The translations under genes and the position numbers were made by a program. The notes below the pieces were generated by a model. It did not search any database. It was not told where the DNA came from and saw nothing but the letters and a program-made list of their open reading frames with translations. A stretch of 64,000 nt of DNA from an uncultured Candidatus Altimarinota bacterium (GTDB lineage Bacteria; Patescibacteriota; Gracilibacteria; BD1-5; UBA6164): contig CALMJA010000025.1 in the NCBI GenBank assembly GCA_937864295.1, positions 1-64,000 on the forward strand, given 5' to 3'. Of this stretch, positions 54,445 through 64,000 are shown in pieces; the stretch's first letter is position 1; the number at the start of each line of letters is the position of its first letter.

Positions 54445-55311
54445 ATGAAAAATTTTTTAAAAGAATTATATGATAATTTTCCAGAATTAGAAAATTCTAA
54501 GGAAAAAGTAGATAAAGCAGTTTATTATTTAAAAGATAATAAGCCATTTTATGCTGCATCAAATGAATTTAAGACTAAATTAAAAACTAGGTTAGAAAAT
54601 ATTACATCTCTAACCTCTACAAAAAAATCAAATTTTTTTATTTTTGCAATACCAGTTTTTAGTTTGCTATTTATAGTTGTTTGATTTGCTTATTATTTTA
54701 AAGATATAACTTTTTTAAATGATAAAACAAATATTTCTGTTTGAAATCCAATTGAAAATTCAGTTATGAAAATGCAAGTTGTAAATAATGATGTAATTGA
54801 AGAAACATTTGTAGAAATTTGAGAAGATTTGTCTTTAGATAATACAAAGAATACTTTTATTAAAACAGAAAAAAATATAGTAAAAAATAGTGATAAGGAA
54901 ATTGTTGAAAATAAGGTTGATTTAACAATTAAAGAACCAATTATAGAACTTAATATTGAAGAAAATATAAATGAGGCTACTATAGAAAATGATGATATAT
55001 TTAACTTTTTAGAAGCACTTTGAGAAAATTTAGATGATAATCAATCTTTTGGCTCTGATGTAAGTAATATGTGATGAAGTAGTTTGAAAATGATGTGAGA
55101 ATCTGCTCCTATGATTATGTCAGATTCTGTATCTGAATCTGAATCTACTTTTATAATGGAAAGTGAACCTATTTGATTTGAAGATTTTTGTAAAAACAAT
55201 ATTTGAACTATTTATGAAGCAGGAGATGAGAAAATTTGTAGAGTAGATAAAAAAGAATGTTTATCAAGTAATTATGTAAATTGAGTTTGTGAATTTAAAG
55301 AAATAAAATAA
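54445..55311 (+). CDS. Membrane protein, probable anti-sigma factor
   Basis: 288 aa. N-terminal cytoplasmic part of about 70 residues (MKNFLKELYDNFPELENSKEK), one membrane helix at about 73-92 (FFIFAIPVFSLLFIVVGFAYYF), and an acidic, Asn/Ser/Met-rich outer part. The last 35 residues hold four cysteines (DFCKNNIGTIYEAGDEKICRVDKKECLSSNYVNGVCEF), a small disulfide-type domain. Two bases after the ECF sigma stop; placement and topology support an anti-sigma role, though no zinc-binding anti-sigma motif is seen. Confidence 0.7.
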
Positions 55312-55314
55312 AAT

Positions 55315-55351
55315 AAAAGCATAAAATTTAAACAAATTTTATGCTTTTTTG
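55315..55351 (+). terminator. Terminator of the sigma/anti-sigma pair
   Basis: AAAAGCATAAAATT / AATTTTATGCTTTT stem with T-run. Confidence 0.85.
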
Positions 55352-55413
55352 TCACTTTTTTATTTAAATGCCGTTTTATTAATTGTAGTATTTTATTTTT
55401 TAATAAAAAAATT

Positions 55414-57705
55414 ATGAAAAAATCTTTTTTATTATTATGTACAAGCTTGTTTGCTTTTGCTCCTACATATGCAGCATTAGAGGATAATTCAATTGAAGCA
55501 GAATTGGACGCTCAAAAAGTAAAAACTCTTAATACAGATTTTAAATTAAAATCTTTTGAGAGCTGTCAAAATATGGAAGATGTAATGGGTGATTATATTA
55601 AAGAGTATTGGAAAAATAATAAACAAAATTATTATAGATATCCAATGATGTTAGATGATGTTATGTTTTGATCTATGGAAAAATCTGAAGAAGCTGTAAT
55701 GGAAACTTCAAATGTAGTTGCTGATCAAGCATCAGGTTCTCCTGCAACACCTGATTTTTCACAAACAAATAATCAAGTAGTTTGAGTTGATGAATCAGAT
55801 ATCATAAAAACAGATGGTAAATATATATATTATTTTAATGATAGTGATAGTTATGTTTATATCGTTTCAGTTGCAAATAAAGAAATAGTTAAAAAAATAA
55901 AAGTTCCAAAAACTTTTTATTCTCCTATTTTATATTTAGGAAACAATACTCTAACTATTTTATCTAGTTGATATTCAAATCAAGATTATTCAGCTAAATG
56001 ATATTATATAAATAGAAATGATAAAACATATGTTATAGTTTTTAATATTGCAGATGTTAAAGCTCCAAAATTAGATAAATTATATATTACTGATTGAAGT
56101 TTAACTCAATCAAGAAAAATAGGCGATTATATATATATAATTTCAAATAACTATTTTAATATACCATATTATACTTTTAAAAGTGAAGATGATATAGATT
56201 TTTCTGTGTCAGATATAATGCCACAAAAAATAGATATCTCAAAAACAAGTATAAAAGCAAAACAAAATTTAAAAGTTAAATGAGCAGTTGCACCATATAA
56301 TGTAACTTCTTGAAATGTTGCTGATTGTACTAAAATAAGTTATGTTTTACCTGATGAAGAAACAATAAAACAATATGATTTTAATCCAAGTTATAATGTA
56401 ATTTCAGTTATTGATACAAAAGATACAAGTAAAAAAGTAGAAACTTCAGTTATTGCTTGAAGTAATAATCAAATATATATGAGTTTAGATAATTTATATA
56501 TGACTTCAAATATGTATCAAAGTTATGATTTTGCATGTCCTATGAATGCTAGATGTTTTGCTCCTTGGTTTTCTAGAGGATCAAATACACTTTTACACAA
56601 ATTAAATGTGGCTTGAATGAAAGTTACATATCAAGATTCTACAATAATTCCATGAACTCCATTGACTCAATATAGTATGGATGAATATAAAACTGATTTT
56701 AGAATACTTACTCAAACTAATTCTTGGGAAAGTGGTCAAAATGAAAGTCATACAGATTTATACATTCTAGATAAAGCTTTATCTTTAAAATGAAGTTTAA
56801 AAAATCTTTGAACTTGAGAACAATTTAAATGAAGTAGATATATAGGTGATAAATTATTTTTAGTTACATTTGAACAAACTGATCCACTTTTTGTTATAGA
56901 TGTTGCTGATAGTGCTTCTCCAAAAATTTTATGAGAATTAAAAATCCCATGATATAGTACATATTTACATCCATATGATGCAAATCATTTAATTGGTATT
57001 GGTTATGATACAAAAGAAAATGAATGGGGTTGAATAGTTAATTCATGATTAAAAGTAGATTTATATGAAATTAATTATGATAAAAAATGTGGTGATACTT
57101 GATTAACTGCATTAGAAAAATCAAAATGTGATAGTGGTGATTACAAATGAATAATTGTTAAACAAAAATTTACAAAAACTCTAGGATCAAATTGAAGTTA
57201 TAGTGAAGCTTTAGATAATCCAAGAATGTTTATGTGGAAGGCAAGTGATAAAAAATTATTTTTACCTGTAACTCTTTATGGTAATAATTGAGTAGATTTA
57301 TATAGATATACTGATTTCTTTAATGGACTTGTTACTTTATCAATAGATAAAGATGCTTGAATAAAAGAAGATTATAGAGTAACTCATATAGATACTACTT
57401 GACTTGAAGCAGAAAGAGAAAAAGAATGTAGTGTTTATACTAAACAAACTACACAAAGTTCTTGTGTAAAACTTATAAATTGAGAACAATATTGTGAAGA
57501 TAGAGTTTATAATTATGTACCTACTTATTGTTATGCTGAATCTAAAATTTGAGAATATTTAGCATCGAGAAGTTGGAATTATTATAATAGTTTCATAAAA
57601 AGAGCATTATGGGTTTGAGAAAATTCTTATAGTGTTTCAAATTCTTATGTTTCTTCTAATAATATATCAACTTGAAAAGAAATTTTTAAATTACAATTAA
57701 AATAA
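55414..57705 (+). CDS. Secreted beta-propeller protein (COG4880-like)
   Basis: 763 aa. Signal peptide MKKSFLLLCTSLFAFAPTYA-A; residues about 120-140 read QVVGVDESDIIKTDGKYIYYF, the family entry motif, followed by blades with IYIISNNYF, IYMSLDNLYMTS, LYILDKALSLKG, LFLVTFEQTDPLFVIDV and so on. Several Cys pairs near the middle and in the C-terminal part (ECSVYTKQTTQSSC, CYAESK) suggest disulfides. The C-terminus has no obvious sorting signal. Probably exported and cell-surface; located right after the ECF sigma and membrane partner, so possibly under their control. Confidence 0.85.
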
Positions 57706-57737
57706 TAAAAAAATAGCCAATAATTGGCTATTTTTTG
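57704..57737 (+). terminator. Terminator of the beta-propeller gene
   Basis: AAAAAATAGCCAAT / ATTGGCTATTTTTT stem with T-run. Confidence 0.85.
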
Positions 57738-57792
57738 TGTTTTTTACAAAAATATGATTTAATAATATTATTATTATTAAAATATTATATTT

Positions 57793-59136
57793 ATGGACTT
57801 ATCATTTGCATGAGCATGACTTGCTATTTGACTTGCATGACTTTGAATATCTATAGGTCAATGATTTTTGATTTATAAAGCAATGGAAGTTATTGGTAAA
57901 AATCCAAAAATGTCACCATTTTATTTGACTACAACTGTTCTATGAGTTGCACTTGTTGAATCAGCATGAATATATGGTTTAATAGTGGCATTTAAAATAT
58001 TATCCACTACTTTTGTTGATCCTATAACTGCTATTTGAGTTGGTCTTGCAATCTGACTTGCATGACTTTGAGCTTGAGTTTGAGAATGATATTTGGTTTC
58101 AGGTGCTTTGGAAGCTATGAATAAAGATCCTGAAAATAAAAATAAAATTTTAACTTATATGATTTTATTTTTAGCACTTGTAGAATCTTCAGCTATATAT
58201 GGATTAATAATAGCATTTCAATTATTATCAAAACTAGATTTATCTCCGTTTTTAGCTATATGAGCATGACTTTCTGTTTGATTTGCTTGACTCTGAGTTG
58301 CTATAGGTGAATGATTAGTTTCAAGGAGGGCTCTAATTGTTATTTGAGATAAGCCAGAGTTAACTTCTTATTTATTACCTATAACTGTTTTAGGTATAGC
58401 ACTAGTAGAATCAGCAGCAATTTATGGTCTTATTATGTCATTTTCTATTATAAATGCTACAAATTTAGTTGATCCAGTTATTGCTATATGAGCATGATTA
58501 GCTGTATGACTTGCATGACTTTGAGTTTGAATTTGAGAATGAATATTGGTTTCAAATGCTATAGAATCTATGTGAATTTTTAGAGTAAATAAAACAAAAA
58601 CTCTTACTTATATGATTTTATTTTTGGCACTAGTAGAATCATCAGCAATTTATGGATTAATAGTTTGATTACAAATGCTTTCAGTTTGAGATATTTCATG
58701 AATTGGAGCTGTATGAGCATGATTAGCTGTATGACTTGCATGACTTTGAGTTTGAATTTGAGAATGAGTATTATCAGGTAGATCTATATTATTGATATCA
58801 AAAAGACCTACTTTATCAATATTTTTCTTAACTGTAACTATTTTATGAATAGCACTAGTAGAATCAGCAGCTATATATGGTTTAATTATAGCTATACAAA
58901 TTATTTCTACTCCAGCTATTTTAGGAGTTATGTGATTATGAGCATGATTATGAGTTTGATTTGCTTGAATTTGAGCATGAATAGGAGAATGATATATGGT
59001 TTCATGAGCTTTTGAAGCAATGTATAGAAATCCAGCTTATAAGACAAAAATATTAACTTATATGATTTTATGAATAGCACTAGTAGAATCAGCAGCAATT
59101 TACTCTTTATTAGTAGCGTTTAATATCTTATTTTAG
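57793..59136 (+). CDS. ATP synthase c-type subunit with six fused hairpins (copy 1)
   Basis: 447 aa against about 75-90 for a normal c subunit. Six consecutive units, each a Gly-rich helix (for example GAGLAIGLAGLGAGVGEG), a polar loop ending N/D-P, and an outer helix with A-L-V-E-S-A-A-I-Y-G-L. All six carry the ion-binding Glu (E56, E131 and equivalents) followed by Ser and Tyr. In the inner helix the first hairpin has Gln (Q23), the others Glu. Odd hairpins have a T-I-L-G-I-ALVESAAIY style outer helix, even ones Y-M-I-L-F-L-ALVESSAIY, so three two-hairpin units are fused. A terminator separates it from atpB. Confidence 0.92.
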
Positions 59137-59342
59137 TCTAAAAAAAAGACACAAAAAAAAGATTTGATTTTTTTATAAAAATAGTTATTATACCAAACAA
59201 AAAGCTGTTTTAAAAAACCCTAAAAATCCCTTAGAATAGGGAAAAAGCAAATGAAAAAATATAATTTTCATTTGCTTTTTTTTTAGTGTTAACTATACTT
59301 TTTTGGTTTTAATTTATTTGTATAACTTTTTAATACAAACAT
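59137..59342 (+). other. Spacer with terminator between c copy 1 and atpB
   Basis: 206 bp. Contains a CCCTAA..TTAG..AGGG hairpin near 59218, the terminator, and then AT-rich sequence with TATAAC 21 bp upstream of the atpB start, presumably the atpB promoter although the -35 is poor. Confidence 0.5.
59243..59285 (+). terminator. Terminator after the six-hairpin c gene copy 1
   Basis: AAAAAGCAAATGAAAA / TTTTCATTTGCTTTTT stem with nine T. Confidence 0.85.
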
Positions 59343-60188
59343 ATGGATGTACTACATAATTTTTTAAATGCATATTACCATTCATCTGGTGAGCATGTAT
59401 GATTAAACCCATATTTTTTGTGAACATTTATTGTTCTAGGTTTAATACTTATTATTTATTTTTTTGTTACAAAAAAACCAAATTCTAGTTTTTCTATATT
59501 TTTTGATATGATTTTTGAAAAAGTTTATAATTTTTTTGAAGATATATTATGAGTAGAAGAAAAAAAATGGACTAAATTATATATAACAGGTATGTTTTTT
59601 GTTATATTAATTTCAAATCTTTTATGAGTTTTTCTAGAAATAATTTGAATAGGTCTGCCTTTCTTACATGAAGTTATTCATATTCCAACATCTGATATAA
59701 ATTTCAATGTTGCTATGGCTATAATTTGAGTATGTATAGTTATATATGAACAATTTAAATTTCTTTGATTTTGAAAAGCGTTATATGAATATGTTCCTTT
59801 TTTATGAAAAGATTATATTCCATATGAAAAAGGTAAATTAAATAAATTTATAGATATTCCATTGTTTATATTAGTTAAATTTTTTGATATAGTTATATCT
59901 TTATTCTTAGGTATACTTGAAATAGTATGACACTGAGCTAAAATTATATCTTTATCATTTAGACTTTTTGGTAATATAACTTCTTGAGGTATGTTACTTG
60001 CTATGCTTTTGGCATGAGTTGAACTTTTAACTTGATCAATAAGTTGATTTATATTTTCAAAAGAAATTAATTTTCCAATTATATTTCCACTTATACTACA
60101 TTTACAATGATTACTTGTAGCTTTAATACAAGCATTGGTATTTCCTCTTTTGATTGCTATTTTTATTAAAGTAGCAAAAGCGCATTAA
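59343..60188 (+). CDS. atpB: ATP synthase subunit a
   Basis: 281 aa, about five to six membrane helices. Key Arg207 is in SLSFRLFGNITSGGMLL (family SL--RLFGN---G), and LQGLLVALIQALVFPLL near the end carries the conserved Gln (family Q-AY-F--L). N-terminal HSSGEHVGLNPYF resembles typical a-subunit starts. It forms the ion half-channels beside the c-ring. It lies between the two six-hairpin c genes. Confidence 0.96.
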
Positions 60189-60227
60189 AATTATTTACTT
60201 ATTTATATTATTTAATTAAAAATTCTT

Positions 60228-61574
60228 ATGGAAAATTTAGCAAATTTTATATGAGCATGATTGGCAATTTGATTGTCATGAGTTTGAGTTGCTATAGGGC
60301 AATGAATGCTTTGAAAAAATGCTGTTGAAGCTATGTGAAAAAATAAAGATTTATCTTCTTTTTTCTTAACAATTACTATTCTTGGTATCGCACTTGTTGA
60401 ATCAGCTGCAATTTATTGATTAGTTGTTGCATTTAAAATACTTGGTATAGAAGATATATCTATGGCAGCATCAATTTGAGCATGATTAGCTATATGACTT
60501 GCATGAATGTGAGCATGAATCTGAGAACTTATTGCTTGAGCTATGTCTGCTATTAGTAATAATCCAAAAATAAAAGGTAGAATTATGGCTTATATGGTAT
60601 TATTTGTTGCATTGGTTGAAGCTGCTGCAATTTACTGATTAGTTATAGCATTTAAAATACTTTGAGATACAGATTTTACAAATCAAGCTTTTGTTGGTAT
60701 GTGATTGGCAGTTTGATTAGCATGATTATGAGTTGCAATTTGACAATGAATATTAGCTGATAGATCTATGGAAGTTATGTCAAAACAAGAATCTATGATT
60801 TGATTTTTCTTAACAATTACTATTCTTGGTATCGCACTTGTTGAATCTGCTGCTATATATTGACTTGTTGTTGCTTTTGATATTTTTGGTAAAGAATTAT
60901 CACTTATGGCTGCAACTTGAGCATGATTAGCTATATGACTTGCATGACTTTGAGCTTGAGTTTGAGAATGAATACTTATTGCTTGAGCACTTACTGCTAT
61001 AAGTAGAAACCCAAAAATAAAAGGTAAACTTTTAACTTTTATGGTACTTTTCGTAGCTTTAGTTGAAGTTACTGCTATTTATTGATTAATTATTGCATTT
61101 AAAATTTCTAGTGATTTCAATTCTTGAATTGATCAATTAGTATATGTATGAACATGATTGGCTATATGACTTGCATGATTATGAGTTGCAATTTGACAAT
61201 GAAATTTAGCTGAAAAATGATTAGAGGTAATGTGAAAAAACCCATCAATTATTGGTTTTATGTTAACTGTTTCTATATTGTGAGTTGCACTTGTTGAATC
61301 AGCTGTTATATATGCACTAGTTGTTTCATTTAAAATATTATGAGCGCAAGCTACATTATCATGATTAGCTGCTGTTTGAGCATGACTTGCAATATGACTT
61401 GCATGATTATGAGCTTGAGTTGGTGAATGATTATTAATAAAAGGTGCTTTAAAATGAATAAATTCTGATCCAGAATCTAAAGGTAAAACTCTAGCATTTA
61501 TGGTATTGTTCGTAGCATTGGTAGAAGTTGTTGCTATATATTGATTATTAATAGCATTTAAAATTATTGGTTAA
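60228..61574 (+). CDS. ATP synthase c-type subunit with six fused hairpins (copy 2)
   Basis: 448 aa, six hairpins like copy 1. Alternation is sharper: hairpins 1, 3 and 5 have VAIGQG in the inner helix and LVESAAIYGL (or LVESAVIYAL) outside, with both Gln and Ser as in sodium-type c rings; hairpins 2, 4 and 6 have AGVGEG-type inner helices and LVEAAAIY, LVEVTAIY or LVEVVAIY, with Glu but no Ser. Loops contain N-P-K-x-K-G in even hairpins. No break, stop or signal peptide. It starts 39 bp after atpB and ends 23 bp before atpF, so it is in the main atp operon. Confidence 0.93.
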
Positions 61575-61597
61575 TTTTTAATATTTTATTTTATATT

Positions 61598-62071
61598 ATG
61601 GAAGATTTAAAATTAGAATTGATTATTGCTGCTATGATCAATTTTGCTATATTATTTTTTGTTTTTAAACATTTTCTTTGAAAGAAATTATCTGAAGCTA
61701 TTGAAGAAAGAAGAAAACATTTAAAAGCATCTGCTGAAGCTGAAGATATAGCTAAAGCAAAGTTAGAAGAAGCAGAATGACAAGTTAAAAACATATTAGA
61801 TGAAGCTAGAAATAATGCTTCAAAAATAGAAAAAACAGCAGAAGAGCTATCTAAACAAAATACTGCAAAGGCTTTAGAAAGAGCAAGTAAAGATGCAGAA
61901 TATATTTTAGAAAATGCTAAATCTCAAACAGAAAAAGATAGATTAGATATGATTAATTCTATGAGATCTAGAGTTTTGGATTTATCTTTAAAATTAAGTT
62001 CTAAATTATTTTCTAAAGAAACTGCTAATAAAGATTTTTTAGAAAAGGAATTAGATGTATTAACTAAATAA
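61598..62071 (+). CDS. atpF: ATP synthase subunit b
   Basis: 157 aa. N-terminal membrane helix (LIIAAMINFAILFFVFKHFL, about 8-28) then a long charged helix (EAIEERRKHLKASAEAEDIAKAKLEEAEGQ...) typical of the peripheral stalk. The end LSLKLSSKLFSKETANKDFLEKELDVLTK matches the region that contacts delta. Length and place between c and delta genes are normal. Confidence 0.93.
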
Positions 62072-62079
62072 TAAATATT

Positions 62080-62436
62080 ATGACACAAGATGTTAATATA
62101 AATAATTTAACTTTAGAAGAATCTAAAATTTTACTTAATGAAGTTAAATTATATAGAAATTTGAAAAAACAACTTGGTTCTAGGTGAGTAGCTTTATACA
62201 ATAAAATGAAAACTTGAAAAAAGAATTTAGTTGTAGAATATTTTCCAGTAATTTCAGAAGATCTTGCTTGGGAAGAAGCAAATAAAGTATTTAAAAAAAT
62301 ATTTTCTTTAGATGTTAAAAAAGAAGATGTTATATTTACTCCAAAAGAATCAATACTTGGTTGAATAAGAGTATATGTTGATGACTCAGTTATTGATTTA
62401 AGTTATCTAAAAATAGAGAGAATTGTGAAAAAATAA
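62080..62436 (+). CDS. atpH: ATP synthase delta-like subunit, short form
   Basis: 118 aa against about 175-180 for delta. The C-terminal part matches delta: FTPKESILGGIRVYVDDSVIDLSYLKIERIVKK (family P-LIGG--V-V-D-VIDGS). The N-terminal six-helix domain that binds the alpha N-termini is reduced to about 60 residues. Placement between atpF and atpA supports the call. Confidence 0.85.
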
Positions 62437-62465
62437 TAAATAATTTTAATTTTAATATAATTTTT

Positions 62466-63971
62466 ATGTCAAAAGACTTATTAAACAGTATTATAAATGA
62501 TATAGAAGCTAGAATTGATTCTGTTGAATTAAATCCTAGTGTATGAAATGTTGGTGAAGTATTTTACCTATGAGATGGTGTTGCAAAAGTTTCAGGTTTA
62601 AGTCAAGTTTCTTACAATGAAGTAGTTGAATTTGAATCTGGTGCTAGAGGTATTGCTTTAAATTTAGAAGAACATTTTGTTTGAGTAGTAGTTTTATCTG
62701 GATTTAATACAATTAAAGAAGGTGAAAAAGTTTATTCAAATGGAAAAGTTTTAGAAGTTCCAGTTGGTAGAGGTTTAATTGGTAGAGTAGTAGATGCACT
62801 ATGAAATCCTATAGATGGTTTAGGTGATATTAAATCAACTGAAAATTATCCTATTGAAAGAGTAGCTACTTGAGTTATGGCTAGAAAATCAGTTCATGAA
62901 CCAATGTCTACAGGTATTAAAGCTATTGATGCTCTTGTACCAATTGGTAGATGACAAAGAGAATTAATTATCGGTGATAGACAAACTGGTAAAACTCAAA
63001 TTGCAATAGATGCTATTTTAAATCAAAAAGGTCAATGAGTAACTTGTGTATACGTTGCTATTGGTCAAAAAGAAGGTAAAATCGCTAGAATTGTTGAAGA
63101 GCTTAAAAAAAGATGAGCTATGGATTATACTATAGTTGTTGCTGCTTGAGCTTCTGCTCCTGCTTCTATGCAATATTTATCTCCATATGCTGGTTGTGCT
63201 ATGGCTGAATATTTCATGTTTAACAAAGAACATTCATTAATTATCTATGATGATTTAACTAAACAAGCAAATGCTTATAGAGAAATGTCATTATTATTAA
63301 GAAGACCACCAGGTAGAGAAGCTTATCCATGAGATGTATTTTATACTCACTCTAGATTACTTGAAAGAGCATCAAAATTAAATGATGAATTAGGTGCTGG
63401 TTCTATGACAGCTCTTCCTATTATTGAAACTCAAGCTTGAGATGTTTCTGCTTATATTCCAACAAATGTAATTTCAATTACTGATGGACAAATATTTTTA
63501 GAATCAAACTTATTTAATGCAGGTCAAAAACCAGCTATCAATGTTTGATTATCAGTTTCAAGAGTTTGAGGTTCTGCTCAAATCAAAGGTATGAAAAAAG
63601 TTTCAGGTACTTTAAAATTAGACTTAGCTCAATATAGAGAACTTGCTGCATTTTCACAATTTGCTTCTGATTTAGATAAAGAAACAAAAGCACAATTAGA
63701 TAGAGGTGCTAGAATGATGGAATTATTAAAACAATGAGTTTATTCTCCTGTTACAGTTGAAAAACAAATTGCTTCAATTTATGCTGGTTGAAAAGGTTAC
63801 TTAGATGCTATTGATGTTTCTAAAGTTGCTAAATTTGAACATGATTTATATTCTACATTAGATGAAGAAAAAACTATTTTGGCATATATATCAAAAGAAA
63901 AACAAATGAATGAAGAAATTGAAGCAAAATTAATTGAAGTTATTAAAAAAGTTGTTGAATTAAATAAATAA
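62466..63971 (+). CDS. atpA: ATP synthase subunit alpha
   Basis: 501 aa. Walker A GDRQTGKT at 170-177 (the alpha variant, with Q), [16 protein letters not shown] before it, [21 protein letters not shown] as Walker B region, and [26 protein letters not shown]. Starts [17 protein letters not shown]. Glycines of PIGRGQRE and EAYPGDV are TGA. The gamma, beta and epsilon genes are expected to follow outside the window. Confidence 0.98.
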
Positions 63972-64000
63972 TTTTATCAAATAAATTAAATAAATTTTAT

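Overview
The window comes from a bacterium that reads UGA as glycine (translation table 25). Almost every gene contains in-frame TGA codons, and they fall at invariant glycines such as the RecA and SufC P-loops, the GyrA box and the RsmH and AtpA motifs. Every native gene ends in TAA or TAG. With very low GC, compact genes, few Shine-Dalgarno sequences and small versions of several proteins, this points to the Candidate Phyla Radiation lineage Absconditabacteria (SR1) / Gracilibacteria. Gene calls that treat TGA as stop cut most proteins into fragments; the coordinates here are read with TGA = Gly.

Layout. 1-7.7 kb: translation block on the + strand (infB end, a cNMP-binding protein, infA, rpmJ, rpsM, rpsK, rpsD, rpoA, rplQ, rplM, rpsI, rpsL, rpsG, rpmA), followed by a probable structured ncRNA. 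7.9-22.3 kb: a two-domain sugar nucleotidyltransferase, gyrA, two very large unknown proteins, alaS, yvcK-like, recR, an FtsL-like protein and rsmH. 22.6-28.4 kb: an Fe-S assembly group (sufC, sufB, sufA-like, sufD-like, thioredoxin-like, ccdA-like, sufU-like, Rrf2 regulator), with a foreign-looking small ORF between sufC and sufB. 28.4-37.1 kb, minus strand: rplA, yidD, rplT, rpmI, infC, rpsT, pheT, a GyrI-like protein, recA, a zinc ribbon, a DnaQ-type exonuclease and a sigma-region-4/HARE protein. 37.2-50.6 kb: membrane and pilin-like proteins, an RluD-type pseudouridine synthase, a tandem HD protein, a methyltransferase, SixA-like, YbaK-like, an MgtC/DUF4010 membrane protein, RlmL-like, rhodanese, several unknowns, and two copies of a dispersed repeat. 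50.7-57.7 kb: dnaK under a CIRCE-like operator with a divergent 41-aa gene, a second foreign-looking ORF, rlmH, an ECF sigma factor with a membrane partner, and a secreted beta-propeller. 57.8-64 kb: F-type ATP synthase genes.

The most striking system is the ATP synthase. Instead of one short c-subunit gene there are two long ones, flanking atpB, each encoding six c-type hairpins (12 transmembrane helices). Together they supply 12 carboxylate-bearing hairpins, which could form a ring from only two polypeptides. Hairpins alternate between two sequence types, so each protein looks like three copies of a two-hairpin unit. Other notable items are the ncRNA candidate at 7.7 kb, two TGA-free small ORF cassettes (one ending in TGA), an alanyl-tRNA synthetase without its C-terminal domain, a SufU-like scaffold lacking the third cysteine, and an inverted-repeat operator over the recA promoter.
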